Part shown: piece by piece, positions 51,231-60,794 of the stretch
How the letters are laid out: every line of letters starts with the position of its first letter
Position numbering within the stretch: position 1 is the first letter of the stretch
Assembly: GCA_016432725.1 (NCBI GenBank)
Contig: JACJDG010000003.1
Span: 6,726,001 to 6,790,000 of the forward strand
Origin: Streptomyces sp. DHE7-1
GTDB taxonomy: Bacteria > Actinomycetota > Actinomycetes > Streptomycetales > Streptomycetaceae
Reading direction: 5' to 3'
DNA length: 64,000 nucleotides
Notes under the pieces: generated by a model
The model's input: the letters and a program-made list of their open reading frames with translations, nothing else
What the model was told of the DNA's origin: nothing
The model's database searches: none
Made by a program: the position numbers and the translations under genes

Positions 51231-53180
51231 ATGCCGACACGCACGCGCTCCACGATCTGGAGAACGCTCGCCACCACGGCCGTCGCAGCCGTGACGGCCG
51301 CCCTCCTCACCCCGTCCGGCGCCCACGCCGCGCCACGCGAGAGCCGGCCCGTCTACTCCTACGCACACGCCGTCCGCGAGGCCGTATGGGTGGACACCGG
51401 CCTCGACGGGGACGGCGACGGACGGACCGACCGGGTGGCCGCCGACATCGTCCGACCCTCCGAACCGGCCCGCCAGGGCCGCAAGGTGCCGGTCATCATG
51501 GACGCCAGCCCGTACTACTCCTGCTGCGGACGCGGCAACGAGAGCCAGCTCAAGACGTACGACGCGCGGGGACGCGTCGTCCAGATGCCGCTGTTCTACG
51601 ACAACTACTTCGTGCCCAGGGGCTACGCGTTCGTCGGCGTCGACCTGACCGGCACCAACCGCTCAGACGGCTGCGTCGACGTCGGCGGCCGCTCCGAGAT
51701 CCAGTCCGCCAAGGCCGTGATCGACTGGCTGAACGGCCGTGCCAGGGCCTACACCACCCGCACCGGCTCCACGACCGTCAGGGCCGGCTGGACCAACGGC
51801 AGAACCGGCATGATCGGCAAGAGCTGGGACGGCACCATCGCCAACGGCGTCGCCGCCACCGGCGTACGGGGCCTGAGGACGATCGTCCCGATCAGCGCCA
51901 TCTCCTCCTGGTACGACTACTACTTCGCCCAGGGCGCCCCGCTGTACGACGGCGGCCCCGACGAGCTCGCCGGCTACGTCGAGAGCGACGCCGCGCACGC
52001 CCACTGCGCCGCCGTCCGGAAGAAGCTCGCCGACGGCAGTCCGCCCAGCGGCGACTGGACCCCGCTGTGGACCGAGCGCGACTACGTGAAGGACGCGGCC
52101 CGGGTCCGCGCGAGCGTGTTCCTCGCCCACGGCATGCAGGACCTCAACGTGCGCACCAAGCACTTCGGCCAGTGGTGGGACGCGCTGGCGAAGCACGGTG
52201 TCGAGCGCAAGATCTGGCTCTCCCAGACCGGGCACGTCGACCCCTTCGACTACCGGCGCGGCGCCTGGGTCGACACCCTGCACCGCTGGTTCGACCACGA
52301 ACTCCTCGGCTACGACAACGGCGTCGACCACGAGCCGATGGCCGACATCGAACGCCACCCCGACCAGTGGGTGACCTCCAGGGCCTGGCCGCCGCACGGC
52401 ACCCGGACCACCACCCTGCGCCCGGCCCCCGGCGCGCGGGCGGGCGTCGGCACCCTCGGCCTGCGCCCGGCCACCGGCACCGAGACCTTCACCGACGACC
52501 CCGCGCTGAGCGAGACCGACTGGGCCGCCCGGCTCACCACCCCCACCCCCGAGAAGGCCGGCTTCCTCACCGCACCGCTCACCCGCGACCTGCGCCTGTC
52601 CGGCTCGTCCCGGGTGACCGTCACCGCCACCCCGAGCACCACCTCGGCCCATCTGTCCGCCGTCCTGGTGGACGTCGGACCGGACACCGTCCGCGACTAC
52701 GCCGACGCGGCCGAGGGCATCACCACGCTCACCGACCGCACCTGCTGGGGCGAGAGCACGGCCGGGGACAGCGCCTGCTTCAAGAGGACCGCGGCCCGGA
52801 CGGTCCGGACCGACTACACGGTGTTCAGCCGGGGCTGGGCCGACCTCGGCCACCACGCCTCGCTCGGCAAGGGCGTCCCGCTCACCCCGGGCAGGGCCGT
52901 CACGATGACCCTGGACCTGGCCGCCACCGACCACGTCGTGCCCCGGGGCCACCGTCTGGCACTGATCATCGCGGGCACGGACAAGGACCTCATCGACCCG
53001 CCGTCCACCCGGCCCACCCTCACCCTGGACCTGTCCCGCACGTCGGCCCGGCTCCCGCTGACCGGAGGCACGGCGGCGTTCGCCGGGGCCACCGCCGGCA
53101 GTACGGCCGCCGCTCCGGCACCCCGGCGGCTGACCGGTGTCGGCACACCGGACCTGACCGGGCACGTCCCGGCGCCCTGA
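51231..53180 (+). CDS. Secreted X-Pro dipeptidyl-peptidase / CocE-family hydrolase
   Basis: A 649-residue exported serine hydrolase. A signal peptide (TLATTAVAAVTAALLTPSGA...HAA) is followed by an alpha/beta-hydrolase domain with nucleophile GKSWDGTIANG, an acid near FLAHGMQDLNVR and catalytic His in SQTGHVDPFDYR. The C-terminal jelly-roll (X-Pro_dipept_C) begins near residue 395. In Streptomyces this group removes X-Pro dipeptides from peptides or proteins. It faces the M1 peptidase gene, so both secreted peptidases share one divergent promoter region. Confidence 0.9.
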   Translation: MPTRTRSTIWRTLATTAVAAVTAALLTPSGAHAAPRESRPVYSYAHAVREAVWVDTGLDGDGDGRTDRVAADIVRPSEPARQGRKVPVIMDASPYYSCCGRGNESQLKTYDARGRVVQMPLFYDNYFVPRGYAFVGVDLTGTNRSDGCVDVGGRSEIQSAKAVIDWLNGRARAYTTRTGSTTVRAGWTNGRTGMIGKSWDGTIANGVAATGVRGLRTIVPISAISSWYDYYFAQGAPLYDGGPDELAGYVESDAAHAHCAAVRKKLADGSPPSGDWTPLWTERDYVKDAARVRASVFLAHGMQDLNVRTKHFGQWWDALAKHGVERKIWLSQTGHVDPFDYRRGAWVDTLHRWFDHELLGYDNGVDHEPMADIERHPDQWVTSRAWPPHGTRTTTLRPAPGARAGVGTLGLRPATGTETFTDDPALSETDWAARLTTPTPEKAGFLTAPLTRDLRLSGSSRVTVTATPSTTSAHLSAVLVDVGPDTVRDYADAAEGITTLTDRTCWGESTAGDSACFKRTAARTVRTDYTVFSRGWADLGHHASLGKGVPLTPGRAVTMTLDLAATDHVVPRGHRLALIIAGTDKDLIDPPSTRPTLTLDLSRTSARLPLTGGTAAFAGATAGSTAAAPAPRRLTGVGTPDLTGHVPAP

Positions 53181-53184
53181 CCCG

Positions 53185-54126
53185 TCAGGCGGCCGGGCCC
53201 GGCACCAGCCCGGCCGACTCGCGGGCACACCCCCAGGCCACCGTGATCCCGGCCCCGCCGTGGCCGTAGTTGTGCACCAGCGGCCGCCCGTCCGGCAGCG
53301 ACGCCCGTTCCAGGCGTACCGCGTCCCGGGCGGGCCGCAGCCCCACCCGGTGCGCCAGGACCCGCGCGCCGGCGATCTCCGGCCGGATCTCCGCGCACCG
53401 CGCGACGATCGCCCGGGCGGTCGCGGGATCCGGCTCCAGCGACCAGTCGCCGTCCTCCGCCGTACCGCCGAGGAGCAGCACACCGGGCTGCGGGATGAAG
53501 TAGGCCGAGGCGGTGGAGGAGTGGTCGACGGAGGTGTACCAGGTCGCGATCCCCGGGTTCTCCACCACCACGAGCTGCCCGCGCACCGGCCGCACCGCCG
53601 GGTCCGGCACCAGCGAACGGGAGCCCAGACCGGTGCAGTTGACCACGGCACCGGCGGGCACGGCCGCGAGGTCGGTCACCTCCCGCTCCTCGACCCCGCC
53701 GCCCGCCTTCGCCAACCGCCGGCGCAGCCACGCCAGATGGACCGGCATGTCGATCACCGGCAGCCGTGCCGCCAGCCCTTCCGGCACCGCCCGCAGCCCC
53801 GGCACCCGGCCCGCCCACGGGCCCAGCCCGTCCAGCCGCGTCCCCGCGTGTACACCCTCGACCAGGCGTACGCCCGTCTCCCCGGGGCGGGCCGCCAGTT
53901 CCCGGTACACGGCGAGGGACTCCAGCGCCCAGGCGCCGACCAGCGGTTCGGGCTCGATCCGGTAGGGCCACCACAGTCCGCCGGCCACCGCCGAGGTCGT
54001 GCGTCCGGCGGCCTCGCGCGCCCACACCCGCACCCGCCGTCCGGACTCGGCCAGCACCACGGCGGTCGTCAGCCCGGCGATCCCGCCGCCGACCACGATC
54101 ACTTCGTCACTCGACTCGCGCTCCAC
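53185..54126 (-). CDS. D-amino-acid oxidase (FAD-dependent)
   Basis: Oxidises D-amino acids to 2-oxo acids with release of ammonia and H2O2. It has 313 residues. The FAD-binding motif is VIVVGGGIAGLTTAVVLAES. Further family segments are SAVAGGLWWPYRIEP, NCTGLGSRSLVPDPAVRPVRG and NYGHGGAGITVAWG at the C-terminus. The start is a GTG. It is convergent with the secreted dipeptidyl-peptidase gene (stops 5 bp apart). Confidence 0.9.
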   Translation of the reverse strand: MERESSDEVIVVGGGIAGLTTAVVLAESGRRVRVWAREAAGRTTSAVAGGLWWPYRIEPEPLVGAWALESLAVYRELAARPGETGVRLVEGVHAGTRLDGLGPWAGRVPGLRAVPEGLAARLPVIDMPVHLAWLRRRLAKAGGGVEEREVTDLAAVPAGAVVNCTGLGSRSLVPDPAVRPVRGQLVVVENPGIATWYTSVDHSSTASAYFIPQPGVLLLGGTAEDGDWSLEPDPATARAIVARCAEIRPEIAGARVLAHRVGLRPARDAVRLERASLPDGRPLVHNYGHGGAGITVAWGCARESAGLVPGPAA

Positions 54127-54192
54127 ACCCAGACGCTAGGCGAAGACGTCACGCAGCGCTCACCCGTGTCCCGGTGTGGGAATACTCACAGC

Positions 54193-55216
54193 ATGTCTGC
54201 CGCATACGCGACCTTCGGCCTGGCACCGGCGACCCGCGCCGGCGGTGTGCTCGCCGACGGCGGCTACGAGGTCCACCGCGATTTCGTGGACTTCGTCGTC
54301 GACGGCCGCCCCTGCTGTTCCTTCTCTCCGACCTGGACGCCGTCTCCCCCCTCGCCTCCGACGTCCCACCGGCCATCTTCGCCGAGCAGGTGCGCGGCCT
54401 GCTGCGGGAGACCGAACCCCCGCTCCCCGGCGGCCGGTTCGTGATCTACGGCTGCCCCGAGTGCGCGGACCTGGCCTGTGGCGCGGTGACCGCGGTCATC
54501 GAGCGCGACGGGGAGGACTACGTCTGGCGGGACTTCGCCTGGCAGACCGGTGCGGTCGCCGATCCGGAACTCGACGGCTACCACGGCATAGGACCGTTCC
54601 GCTTCCGCGGCGCCGAGTACCGGGCCGCGCTCGCCGCCCTCGTAGCGGATCCCGGCGGCCCCGCCGCGGTCCGCCGCCGGGTGCTGCTGATCGGCGCGCG
54701 CGTCGCCGTGCTCGCACGACTGGCCGCCGCGCTGCGCGCCATCGGCATCGGCGCCGACATCACCCAGGACGCCGCGGGCGTGCCCGCCGAGGAACTGCGC
54801 GGGTACGGCGCGGTCGCCTTCGGCCGTGCCGTCGGCGAGGCTCGCAGAGCCGCCGTGATGGACGCGTTCGGGCGCGCCGGGGTGGCCGTCGCCCGGGTGG
54901 ACGGCCTGGCCCCGATCGTCCCGCTGCTCGTCGCCCAGATCGAGCAGGCCCTGCACCGCGGCCCGCTGCCGGGCCGGCTGGCCTCCCTGGCCGCCGGCGG
55001 CGGCACGGCGGACGTGGAGGTGACCTCCGCCTGCCGGGTCCGCGTGACCGCGTACCGCCTCGACCGGCTGCGCCGCACCCACGTCCGGGACGTCTTCGAC
55101 GGCCTCCTGGAGCCCGGCCGGCACCGCGTCCCACTGGACCCGGACGCGGTCAAGGGGAGTCCTTCGTGGTGGCCCGGACCACGGGGAGCGTGCTGGTGCG
55201 GCCGGTGGGCGGGTGA
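54193..55216 (+). CDS. Hypothetical protein (two frameshifts)
   Basis: About 341 residues when restored. I do not recognise a defined family. The N-terminus reads GGVLADGGYEVHRDFVDFVV, and a cysteine cluster (YGCPECADLACGAV) lies near residue 85. The middle part (VRRRVLLIGARVAVLARLAA) looks like a Rossmann or flavodoxin-like strand-helix unit. The frame breaks near 54308-54311 (DGRP then LLFLLSDLDAV) and near 55156-55159 (VKG then ESFVVARTTGSV); one base in a C run and one in a G run repair it. It is divergent from the D-amino-acid oxidase and followed by an ABC-F gene. Confidence 0.65.
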
Positions 55217-55292
55217 GCGCGGGGCCGCCGCCCCGCACGGCGGGGAACCGCGCGGAGCACGGGGTGCCCGGGAGATTAGGATCGGCGCTCTG

Positions 55293-56936
55293 ATGACTGC
55301 CACCCTCGTCGCCAAGAACCTCGCCGCCGGGCACGGCGACCGCTCCCTGTTCGCCGGGCTCGACCTCGTCGTCGCGCCCGGCGACGTGATCGGTCTCGTC
55401 GGTGTAAACGGCGCCGGCAAGTCCACGCTGCTGCGCCTCCTCGCCGGCCTCACCCCGCCCGAGCAGGGCGAACTGCGGCTCTCCCCGCCGACCGCGGCCG
55501 TCGGGCATCTGCCGCAGGAGCCGGAGCGCAGGCCTGGGGAGACCGTCCGCGAGTTCCTGGCCCGCCGCACCGGCGTGGCCGAGGCGCAGCGGGCCATGGA
55601 CGAGGCCACCCAGGCGCTGGTCGACGGCGCGCCCGGCGCCGACGACGCCTACGCCGCGAGCCTGGAGCGCTGGCTCGGCCTCGGCGGCGCCGACCTGGAG
55701 GAACGCGCCGAGGAGGTGGCCGACTCGCTGGGCCTCGCGGTCGGCCTGGACCAGCCGATGACCTCCCTGTCCGGCGGCCAGGCGGCCCGCGCCGGCCTCG
55801 CCTCCCTCCTGCTCTCCCGCTACGACGTCTTCCTCCTGGACGAGCCCACCAACGACCTGGACCTGGACGGCCTGGAGCGCCTGGAACGCTTCGTCACCGG
55901 CCTGCGGGCGGGCACGGTCGTGGTCAGCCACGACCGCGAGTTCCTCGCCCGCACGGTCACCAAGGTCCTCGAACTGGACCTGGCCCAGGGGCGGATCAAC
56001 CTCTACGGCGGCGGCTACGAGGCCTACCTGGAGGAGCGCGACGTCGCCCGCCGGCACGCCCGCGAGGAGTACGAGGAGTACGCCGACAAGCGGGGAGCGC
56101 TCCAGGACCGCGCGCAGACGCAGCGTTCGTGGATGGACAAGGGCGTGAAGAACGCCCGGCGCAAGGCCGGCAACGACAACGACAAGATCGGCCGCAAGTT
56201 CCGCAGCGAGGCCAGCGAGAAGCAGGCCGCGAAGGCCCGGCAGACCCAGCGCATGATCGAGCGCCTGGAGGTCGTCGAGGAACCGCGCAAGGAGTGGGAG
56301 CTGCGGATGGAGATCGCGGCCGCCCCGCGGTCCGGAGCGGTCGTGGCCACCCTGCGCGACGCCGAGGTCCGGCGCGGCGGCTTCACGTTCGGACCCGTGT
56401 CGCTCCAGATCGACTGGGCGGACCGGGTGGCGGTCACCGGGGCCAACGGCGCCGGCAAGTCCACCCTGCTCGGCGCGCTGCTGGGCCGGATCCCGCTCGA
56501 CTCCGGACACGCCGCCCTGGGCTCGGGCGTCCTGGTGGGCGAGGTCGACCAGGCCCGCCGGCTGTTCCACGGCTCCGAGTCGCTGCTCGACGCCTTCTGC
56601 GCGGCCGTACCCGACACCGAGCCGGTCGAGGTCCGCACCCTGCTCGCCAAGTTCGGCCTGAAGTCCGACCATGTGCTGCGCCCGGCGGCGGGCCTCTCCC
56701 CGGGCGAACGCACCCGCGCGTCTCTGGCGCTGCTCCAGGGACGCGGAGTCAACCTCCTCGTCCTCGACGAGCCGACGAACCATCTCGACCTGCCCGCCAT
56801 CGAGCAGCTCGAGGCGGCCCTCGACGCCTACGAGGGCACCCTCCTGCTGGTCACCCACGACCGCCGCATGCTGGACGCGATCCGCGTCACCCGCCGGCTG
56901 GAGGTCGCCGCGGGCAAGGTGACCGAGCAGGCGTAA
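55293..56936 (+). CDS. ABC-F family ATPase (second copy)
   Basis: 547 residues, two ABC domains, no membrane segments. The first domain has GLVGVNGAGKSTLLRLLAG, LSGGQAARAGLASLLL and FLLDEPTNDLDLDGLERLE. The second has VTGANGAGKSTLLGALLG, LSPGERTRASLALL and LVLDEPTNHLDL. The linker is long and charged (EEYEEYADKRGALQDRAQTQ), as in translation-factor-type or resistance-type ABC-F proteins. It differs clearly from the ABC-F at 33582-35260. The reading frame is intact, with no long leader. Its role could be in translation stress. Confidence 0.9.
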   Translation: MTATLVAKNLAAGHGDRSLFAGLDLVVAPGDVIGLVGVNGAGKSTLLRLLAGLTPPEQGELRLSPPTAAVGHLPQEPERRPGETVREFLARRTGVAEAQRAMDEATQALVDGAPGADDAYAASLERWLGLGGADLEERAEEVADSLGLAVGLDQPMTSLSGGQAARAGLASLLLSRYDVFLLDEPTNDLDLDGLERLERFVTGLRAGTVVVSHDREFLARTVTKVLELDLAQGRINLYGGGYEAYLEERDVARRHAREEYEEYADKRGALQDRAQTQRSWMDKGVKNARRKAGNDNDKIGRKFRSEASEKQAAKARQTQRMIERLEVVEEPRKEWELRMEIAAAPRSGAVVATLRDAEVRRGGFTFGPVSLQIDWADRVAVTGANGAGKSTLLGALLGRIPLDSGHAALGSGVLVGEVDQARRLFHGSESLLDAFCAAVPDTEPVEVRTLLAKFGLKSDHVLRPAAGLSPGERTRASLALLQGRGVNLLVLDEPTNHLDLPAIEQLEAALDAYEGTLLLVTHDRRMLDAIRVTRRLEVAAGKVTEQA

Positions 56937-56953
56937 CCGCTCCCGGGAGCCGG

Positions 56954-56976
56954 GGCCGGGGTCGAGCACCCCGGCC
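56954..56976. terminator. Stem-loop between ABC-F and tex genes
   Basis: GGCCGGGGT/ACCCCGGCC arms (56954-56962, 56968-56976) with a 5-base loop lie between convergent genes. Confidence 0.65.
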
Positions 56977-56984
56977 CGGCCCGG

Positions 56985-59387
56985 TCAGCGGCGGCCGTTC
57001 TTCGGGTCCACCAGGCCCGCCCGGCGCAGCGCGTCGGCCATGGCGCTGTTGGCCGGGGCCGGGGCCTGCCGGCCACCGCGGTCACCGCCCCGGTCGCCGC
57101 CACCGCGGCCCTGCCGCTGCCCCTGGCCGCCCTGCCGCTGCTGGGGCGGGCGGGCGCCGCCGCCACGCTGCTGACGGCCGCCGCCCTGGCCCTGGCCCTG
57201 GGGCGCGGCCTCGTCGTCCAGCCGCAGGGTCAGCGCGATCCGCTTGCGCGGGATGTCCACGTCCAGGACCTTCACCTTGACGATGTCGCCCGGCTTCACC
57301 ACGTCCCGCGGGTCCTTGACGAACGTCTTCGACATCGCCGAGACATGCACGAGGCCGTCCTGGTGGACGCCGATGTCCACGAACGCGCCGAAGGCGGCCA
57401 CGTTCGTGACCACGCCCTCCAGGATCATCCCGGAGGACAGGTCGGAGATCTTCTCCACGCCCTCCTTGAAGGTGGCCGTCTTGAAGGCCGGACGCGGGTC
57501 GCGGCCGGGCTTCTCCAGCTCCCTGAGGATGTCCGTGACCGTCGGCAGACCGAAGGTGTCGTCCACGAAGTCGGCGGGCCGCAGCGAGCGCAGCGCACCC
57601 GTGTTGCCGATGAGGGACGCGACGTCCTGCCCCGAGGTCTTCACCATGCGCCGCACCACCGGGTACGACTCCGGGTGCACGCTGGAGAAGTCCAGCGGGT
57701 CGTCGCCGCCGCGGATGCGCAGAAAGCCCGCGCACTGCTCGTACGCCTTGGGACCGAGCCGCGCCACCTTCTTCAGCTCGGCACGGGACCGGAACGGGCC
57801 GTTCTGGTCGCGGTGCGCGACGATGTTCTCGGCGAGGCCGGCGGAGACGCCCGACACCCGCGCGAGCAGCGGCACGGACGCGGTGTTGACGTCCACGCCG
57901 ACCCCGTTCACACAGTCCTCGACCACCGCGTCCAGCGAACGGGACAGCTTCACCTCGGACAGGTCGTGCTGGTACTGGCCGACCCCGATCGACTTCGGGT
58001 CGATCTTCACCAGCTCCGCCAGCGGGTCCTGCAGCCGGCGCGCGATGGAGACCGCGCCGCGCAGCGACACGTCCATGTCGGGCAGCTCCCGCGAGGCGTA
58101 CGCGGAGGCCGAGTACACCGACGCGCCCGCCTCGGACACCATCACCTTGGTGAGCTTCAGCTCCGGGTGCTTCGCGATCAGTTCGGCGGCCAGCTTGTCG
58201 GTCTCGCGGGACGCCGTGCCGTTGCCGATGGCGACCAGGTCGACCGCGTGCCGCTCGGCGAGCCGTGCCAGCTTGGCGATCGCCTCGTCCCACCTGTTGG
58301 CCGGGACGTGAGGGTGGATCACGTCCGTGGCGACGACCTTGCCGGTCGCGTCCACCACGGCGACCTTCACGCCCGTGCGGAAGCCGGGGTCCAGGCCCAG
58401 CGTCGCGCGCGTGCCGGCCGGCGCGGCCAGCAGCAGGTCGCGCAGGTTCGCGGCGAACACGTTCACCGCCTCGTCCTCGGCGGCCGTCCGCAGCCGCAGC
58501 CGCAGGTCGATGCCCAGGTGGACCAGGACGCGGGTGCGCCAGGCCCAGCGGACCGTGTCCTTCAGCCACTTGTCGGCGGGGCGGCCGCGGTCGGCGATGC
58601 CGAAGCGGTGCGCGATGACGCCCTCGTACGAGGACGGCCCCTCGGTGGGCTCCTCGGGTTCCAGGACGAGGTCCAGGACCTCCTCCTTCTCGCCGCGCAG
58701 CATGGCGAGCACGCGGTGCGAGGGCAGTGCGGTGAACGGCTCGGTGAAGTCGAAGTAGTCGGCGAACTTGGCGCCCGCCTCCTCCTTGCCCTCGCGGACC
58801 TTGGCGGCCAGCCGGCCGCGCACCCACATGCGCTCGCGCAGTTCGCCGATCAGGTCGGCGTCCTCCGAGAACCGCTCGGTCAGGATGGCCCGCGCGCCCT
58901 CCAGCGCGGCCTGCGCGTCCGCGACCCCCTTGTCCGCGTCGACGAACGCGGCGGCGGCCGCCTGCGGGTCGACCGTCGGGTCGCCCAGCAGCCCCTCGGC
59001 GAGCGGCTCCAGGCCCGCCTCGCGCGCGATCTGCGCCTTCGTGCGCCGCTTGGGCTTGAAGGGGAGGTAGACGTCCTCCAGGCGCGCCTTGGTCTCGGCG
59101 CCGCGGATCCGGGCCTCCAGCTCCTCGGTGAGCTTGCCCTGCTCGCGCACCGACTCCAGGATCGCCGTGCGACGCTCCTCCAGCTCCCGCAGGTAGCGCA
59201 GCCGCTCCTCAAGCGTGCGCAGCTGCGCGTCGTCGAGCATCTCGGTCGCTTCCTTGCGGTAGCGGGCGATGAAGGGCACCGTCGAACCGCCGTCGAGCAG
59301 TTCGACCGCGGCCTTCACCTGCCGCTCCCGTACGCCGAGTTCCTCGGCGATCCTGCTTTCGATGGACCCTACGAGGGGTGTCGTCAC
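56985..59387 (-). CDS. tex: Tex family RNA-binding transcription accessory protein
   Basis: 800 residues from the GTG at 59387 (TTPLVGSIESRIAEELGV). The order is: helical N-terminal domain with VPFIARYRKEATEMLDDAQL, a YqgF/RuvX-like domain (LGLDPGFRTGVKVAVVDATG), helix-hairpin-helix repeats (GVDVNTASVPLLARVSGVSA) and an S1 RNA-binding domain (EGVVTNVAAFGAFVDIGVHQ). The C-terminal 75 residues are Gly/Gln/Arg-rich (GQGQGGGRQQRGGGARPPQQ), an added RGG-like tail. Tex associates with RNA polymerase and RNA; the exact function is not fixed. Confidence 0.95.
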   Translation of the reverse strand: MTTPLVGSIESRIAEELGVRERQVKAAVELLDGGSTVPFIARYRKEATEMLDDAQLRTLEERLRYLRELEERRTAILESVREQGKLTEELEARIRGAETKARLEDVYLPFKPKRRTKAQIAREAGLEPLAEGLLGDPTVDPQAAAAAFVDADKGVADAQAALEGARAILTERFSEDADLIGELRERMWVRGRLAAKVREGKEEAGAKFADYFDFTEPFTALPSHRVLAMLRGEKEEVLDLVLEPEEPTEGPSSYEGVIAHRFGIADRGRPADKWLKDTVRWAWRTRVLVHLGIDLRLRLRTAAEDEAVNVFAANLRDLLLAAPAGTRATLGLDPGFRTGVKVAVVDATGKVVATDVIHPHVPANRWDEAIAKLARLAERHAVDLVAIGNGTASRETDKLAAELIAKHPELKLTKVMVSEAGASVYSASAYASRELPDMDVSLRGAVSIARRLQDPLAELVKIDPKSIGVGQYQHDLSEVKLSRSLDAVVEDCVNGVGVDVNTASVPLLARVSGVSAGLAENIVAHRDQNGPFRSRAELKKVARLGPKAYEQCAGFLRIRGGDDPLDFSSVHPESYPVVRRMVKTSGQDVASLIGNTGALRSLRPADFVDDTFGLPTVTDILRELEKPGRDPRPAFKTATFKEGVEKISDLSSGMILEGVVTNVAAFGAFVDIGVHQDGLVHVSAMSKTFVKDPRDVVKPGDIVKVKVLDVDIPRKRIALTLRLDDEAAPQGQGQGGGRQQRGGGARPPQQRQGGQGQRQGRGGGDRGGDRGGRQAPAPANSAMADALRRAGLVDPKNGRR

Positions 59388-59490
59388 GATCCCGTACCGC
59401 CTTCTCCACTGAGGTTGCGCGGCAATTGTGGCAGGTGACGCCGACAACCGGGGATCAGGGCGACACGCGGCGGGCCGCGGGTCCGCTACG

Positions 59491-59622
59491 TCAGGCCCGG
59501 CTGCCGCGAGCGGAGGACGAGGCACCGCCGAACAGGCGGGCCAGGGCCCGGAACGGGAGCGTGACCACCGTCGCGATGGCCCCGCCGATCTGCCGCAACA
59601 CGTCTGCGATGGCACGGAACAT
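59491..59622 (-). CDS. Very small conserved-type protein (43 residues)
   Basis: Begins MFRAIADVLRQIGGAIATVV and continues TLPFRALARLFGG, then a basic SSSARGSRA tail. AAGGGAGA lies 6 bases before the ATG. The pattern is an amphipathic or membrane-associated helix followed by LPFRAL. I recall similar short proteins in other Streptomyces, without known function. It is upstream of tex and on the same strand. Confidence 0.65.
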   Translation of the reverse strand: MFRAIADVLRQIGGAIATVVTLPFRALARLFGGASSSARGSRA

Positions 59623-59772
59623 GGAACGTCTCCCTTCTTCCCGGACCCGGTGCCCGGGAAGATCACGTGTTCCACGGGCGGCGCCGATCATGCCCGCCGA
59701 GACGTGTCCGATGGCAGAAAAGGTGGGGAACCCGTCATTGCGGCCATGCGGGCACCGGCGAAGAATCGGGGC

Positions 59773-60731
59773 ATGCCGCAGCGCACCGTTCTCCTGGTCC
59801 TGTTCGACGGCGTGCAGAGCCTCGACGTCACCGGCCCCCTGGAGGTGTTCACCGGGGCCGAGCAGCACACCCCGGGGACGTACCGCGTCCGCACCGCCTC
59901 CCTGGACGGCGGGCCCGTACGCACCTCCAGCGGGCTGGTCCTCGTACCCGACGGCGCGCTCACCGCGATGCCGGACCCGGACACCCTGCTGGTCCCGGGC
60001 GGACAGGGCACCCGCGGCCCCGACCCGCGGCTGACCGACTGGCTGCGCGCGCACGGCCCGCGCGCGCGGCGCCTCGTCTCCGTCTGCACCGGCGCGATCC
60101 TCCTCGCGGCCGCCGGCCTGCTCGACGGCCGCCGGGCCACCACCCACTGGGCCTACTGCGACAAGCTCGCCCGCGACCACCCGGCCGTGGCGGTGGATCC
60201 CGAACCGATCTACGTGCGGGACGGGAACGTCGCCACCTCGGCGGGCGTGACCTCGGGCATCGACCTGGCCCTCGCCCTGGTGGAGGAGGACCTCGACCGG
60301 GAGGTCGCGCTGACCGTGGCCCGGCACCTCGTGGTCTTCCTGCGCCGCCCCGGCAACCAGGCGCAGTTCAGCGCCCAGCTCGCCGCGCAGACCGCGCGGC
60401 GCGACCCGCTGCGGGAGGTCCAGCGCTGGATCACCGAGCATCCCGCCGGGGACCTCACCGTGGAGTCGCTCGCCGCCCGTGCCCGGCTCTCACCGCGGCA
60501 CTTCGCCCGCGCCTTCCGGGAGGAGACCGGCACCACCCCGGCCGCTACGTCGACCGCGTCCGGCTCGAACACGCCCGCAGGCTCCTGGAGGACACCGGCG
60601 CCGGCGTCGAGGAGGTCTCCCGCGCCAGCGGCTACGGCACCCCCGAGGCCATGCGGCGCGCGTTCGTCAGGGCGCTCGGCACGGCCCCGGCCGAGTACCG
60701 GCGCCGGTTCCGCCCCGTCATCGCCGGCTGA
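59773..60731 (+). CDS. GlxA-family regulator: DJ-1/PfpI domain plus AraC HTH (one frameshift)
   Basis: About 319 residues when restored. The N-terminal DJ-1-like domain has LVLFDGVQSLDVTGPLEVF and the nucleophile elbow SVCTGAILLAAAGLLDGR. The AraC-type HTH is at the end (LTVESLAARARLSPRHFARA, then VEEVSRASGYGTPEAMRRAF). The frame breaks near 60538-60541 (EETGTTP then GRYVDRVRLEH), where one G or C is missing. It is followed by a stand-alone DJ-1 homologue. The target is unknown. Confidence 0.86.
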
Positions 60732-60784
60732 CCCCGTCACCGCCAACCGAACATCGCCGGCTGACCCCGTCACCGCCCACCGAA
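60719..60784. repeat. 33-bp tandem duplication at the end of the GlxA-type gene
   Basis: 60719-60751 and 60752-60784 are 33-bp adjacent copies with one mismatch. The first copy holds the last codons and the TGA of the regulator gene; the second repeats them in the intergenic space just before the next gene. Confidence 0.75.
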
Positions 60785-60794
60785 GGGACACACC

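Noticed and set aside
53766..56936. A 1056-codon frame fusing the hypothetical protein with the second ABC-F
   Set aside because: The fusion needs both frame breaks in the first gene to be real; after correction that gene stops at 55216 and the ABC-F starts at its own ATG at 55293.
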